Below, piece by piece: positions 63,047 to 64,000 of a DNA stretch of 64,000 nt. Positions within the stretch are counted from its first letter, which is position 1; each line of letters starts with the position of its first letter. The stretch covers positions 1 to 64,000 of the forward strand of contig CADEFM010000012.1 of the NCBI GenBank assembly GCA_902826605.1. Reading direction: 5' to 3'. The notes under the pieces were generated by a model. It saw nothing but the letters and a program-made list of their open reading frames with translations. It did no database searches and was not told the DNA's origin. Source of the stretch: an uncultured Acidobacteriota bacterium (GTDB lineage Bacteria > Acidobacteriota > Terriglobia > Bryobacterales > Bryobacteraceae). The translations under genes and the position numbers were made by a program.

Positions 63047-64000
63047 TTGAAAGCGTTAGTCAAAGCGCAAGCCACCCCCGGATTGTGGCTGCAGGATATT
63101 CCAGAGCCCACCATCGGCATCAATGACGTTCTGATCCGCGTGCTTCGCACCGGGATTTGCGGCACGGACGTCCATATCTTCGATTGGGATGCGTGGGCGC
63201 AACAGACCATTCGCGTTCCCATGGCGATTGGGCACGAGTTTGTCGGCGAGATCGCCAAAGTGGGATCGAACGTCGTGGATTTTCGTCCGGGCGATCTGGT
63301 TTCCGGCGAAGGGCACGTGGTGTGCGGATTGTGCCGCCACTGTCTGGCGGGCGACCGCCACCTGTGTTCGAACACCTCCGGAGTGGGCGTCAACCGGGCG
63401 GGCTGCTTCGCCGAGTACATTGCTTTGCCCATGACCAATATCTGGCGTCACGATCCAAAAGTGGACCGCGACGCGGCCGCGATCTTCGATCCGTTCGGGA
63501 ACGCCGTGCATACCGCGCTGTCCTTCAACGTGCTGGGCGAAGACGTATTGATCACCGGTGCGGGCCCCATCGGGATCATGGCCGCGGCGGTGGTGCGGCA
63601 CGCGGGGGCGCGCTACGTGGTGATCACGGACGTCAACGAATACCGCCTGGAACTGGCGCGCAAGACGAAGGTGGATCTGGCGCTGAACGTGAAAACCGGG
63701 TCCATTGAGGACGCCCAGAAGCAGCTGGGCATGCGTGAGGGGTTCGACGTGGGCCTCGAAATGTCGGGTAACCCGGCCGCGTTCCGTGACATGATCGCCA
63801 ATATGGCGCACGGCGGGCGCATCGCCATGCTGGGCATTCCGGCGCAGGAAATGTCCATCAATTGGCGCGATGTGATTTTCAACATGCTGACCATCAAGGG
63901 CATTTACGGCCGCGAAATGTATGAGACCTGGTACAAGATGACGGTGCTGCTGCAATCGGGCCTGGATCTGCAGCCGGTCATCACGCACCGCTTCTCCTAC
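63047..64000 (+). CDS. tdh: L-threonine 3-dehydrogenase (3' end outside window)
   Basis: 318 residues visible of about 341. TTG start with AGAGG upstream. [14 protein letters not shown] (catalytic zinc Cys), [12 protein letters not shown], the structural zinc lobe [53 protein letters not shown] (NAD-binding) and [14 protein letters not shown] match E. coli TDH closely. It oxidises threonine to 2-amino-3-ketobutyrate. Usually paired with kbl, which would be beyond the window. Confidence 0.95.
   Translation, partial: MKALVKAQATPGLWLQDIPEPTIGINDVLIRVLRTGICGTDVHIFDWDAWAQQTIRVPMAIGHEFVGEIAKVGSNVVDFRPGDLVSGEGHVVCGLCRHCLAGDRHLCSNTSGVGVNRAGCFAEYIALPMTNIWRHDPKVDRDAAAIFDPFGNAVHTALSFNVLGEDVLITGAGPIGIMAAAVVRHAGARYVVITDVNEYRLELARKTKVDLALNVKTGSIEDAQKQLGMREGFDVGLEMSGNPAAFRDMIANMAHGGRIAMLGIPAQEMSINWRDVIFNMLTIKGIYGREMYETWYKMTVLLQSGLDLQPVITHRFSY

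Overview
This is a GC-rich bacterial chromosome segment with dense gene packing and many start/stop overlaps. The gene set suggests a soil Acidobacteriota of the Solibacter/Bryobacter type: baeRF-fold protein, DUF6152-like fragments, PEP-CTERM exported proteins, soluble-type quinoprotein dehydrogenases, orphan PilZ proteins and a large tandem-domain ThyX. This placement is inferred from protein family content; there is no rRNA in the window.

Layout. 0-0.6 kb holds gene remnants. 0.7-3.1 kb carries a baeRF protein and an MscS channel, followed by an initiator tRNA. 3.4-15.1 kb is housekeeping: a winged-helix regulator with a membrane partner, then uppS-cdsA-OPT transporter-membrane protein, and valS-nadC-birA-coaX-hypothetical, in tightly overlapping runs. 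15.2-23.4 kb (minus strand) is a TetR-controlled RND tripartite efflux operon followed by an MFS exporter. 23.5-30.1 kb mixes an orphan ABC ATPase, a methyltransferase, and deoxypyrimidine nucleotide genes (thyX divergent from dut, with dcd nearby) next to ruvA and rsmE. 30.1-34.7 kb has a MacB-like ABC pair and stand-alone enzymes. 34.8-39 kb is an MBOAT acyltransferase plus two tandem SGNH hydrolases, probably an exopolysaccharide O-acetylation set. 39-44.2 kb contains an SH3 lipoprotein, an outer-membrane protein and a partial Tad pilus cluster (cpaB-tadB-tadC). 44.2-50.5 kb has thrC and the mutagenic repair cassette imuA-imuB divergent from dnaE2.

50.6-56 kb is a different kind of DNA. 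After a CAU tRNA, gene density drops. It contains an IS21 istB remnant, a duplicated ~160-bp block (one copy interrupted by a 75-codon gene), two PEP-CTERM protein genes each carrying a frame disruption, a PilZ gene, and two copies of a perfect GTTCTG/CAGAAC palindrome. 56-64 kb returns to ordinary density: two tandem quinoprotein dehydrogenases, a DnaJ-domain protein, an exported methyltransferase, a DUF1554/lectin-like protein, a DUF6152 fragment, and the beginning of tdh, which runs off the window.

Both tRNA genes encode CCA. Several genes use GTG or TTG starts, and I moved many starts downstream of the longest possible frame where a signal peptide, lipobox, ribosome-binding site or family N-terminus supported it.
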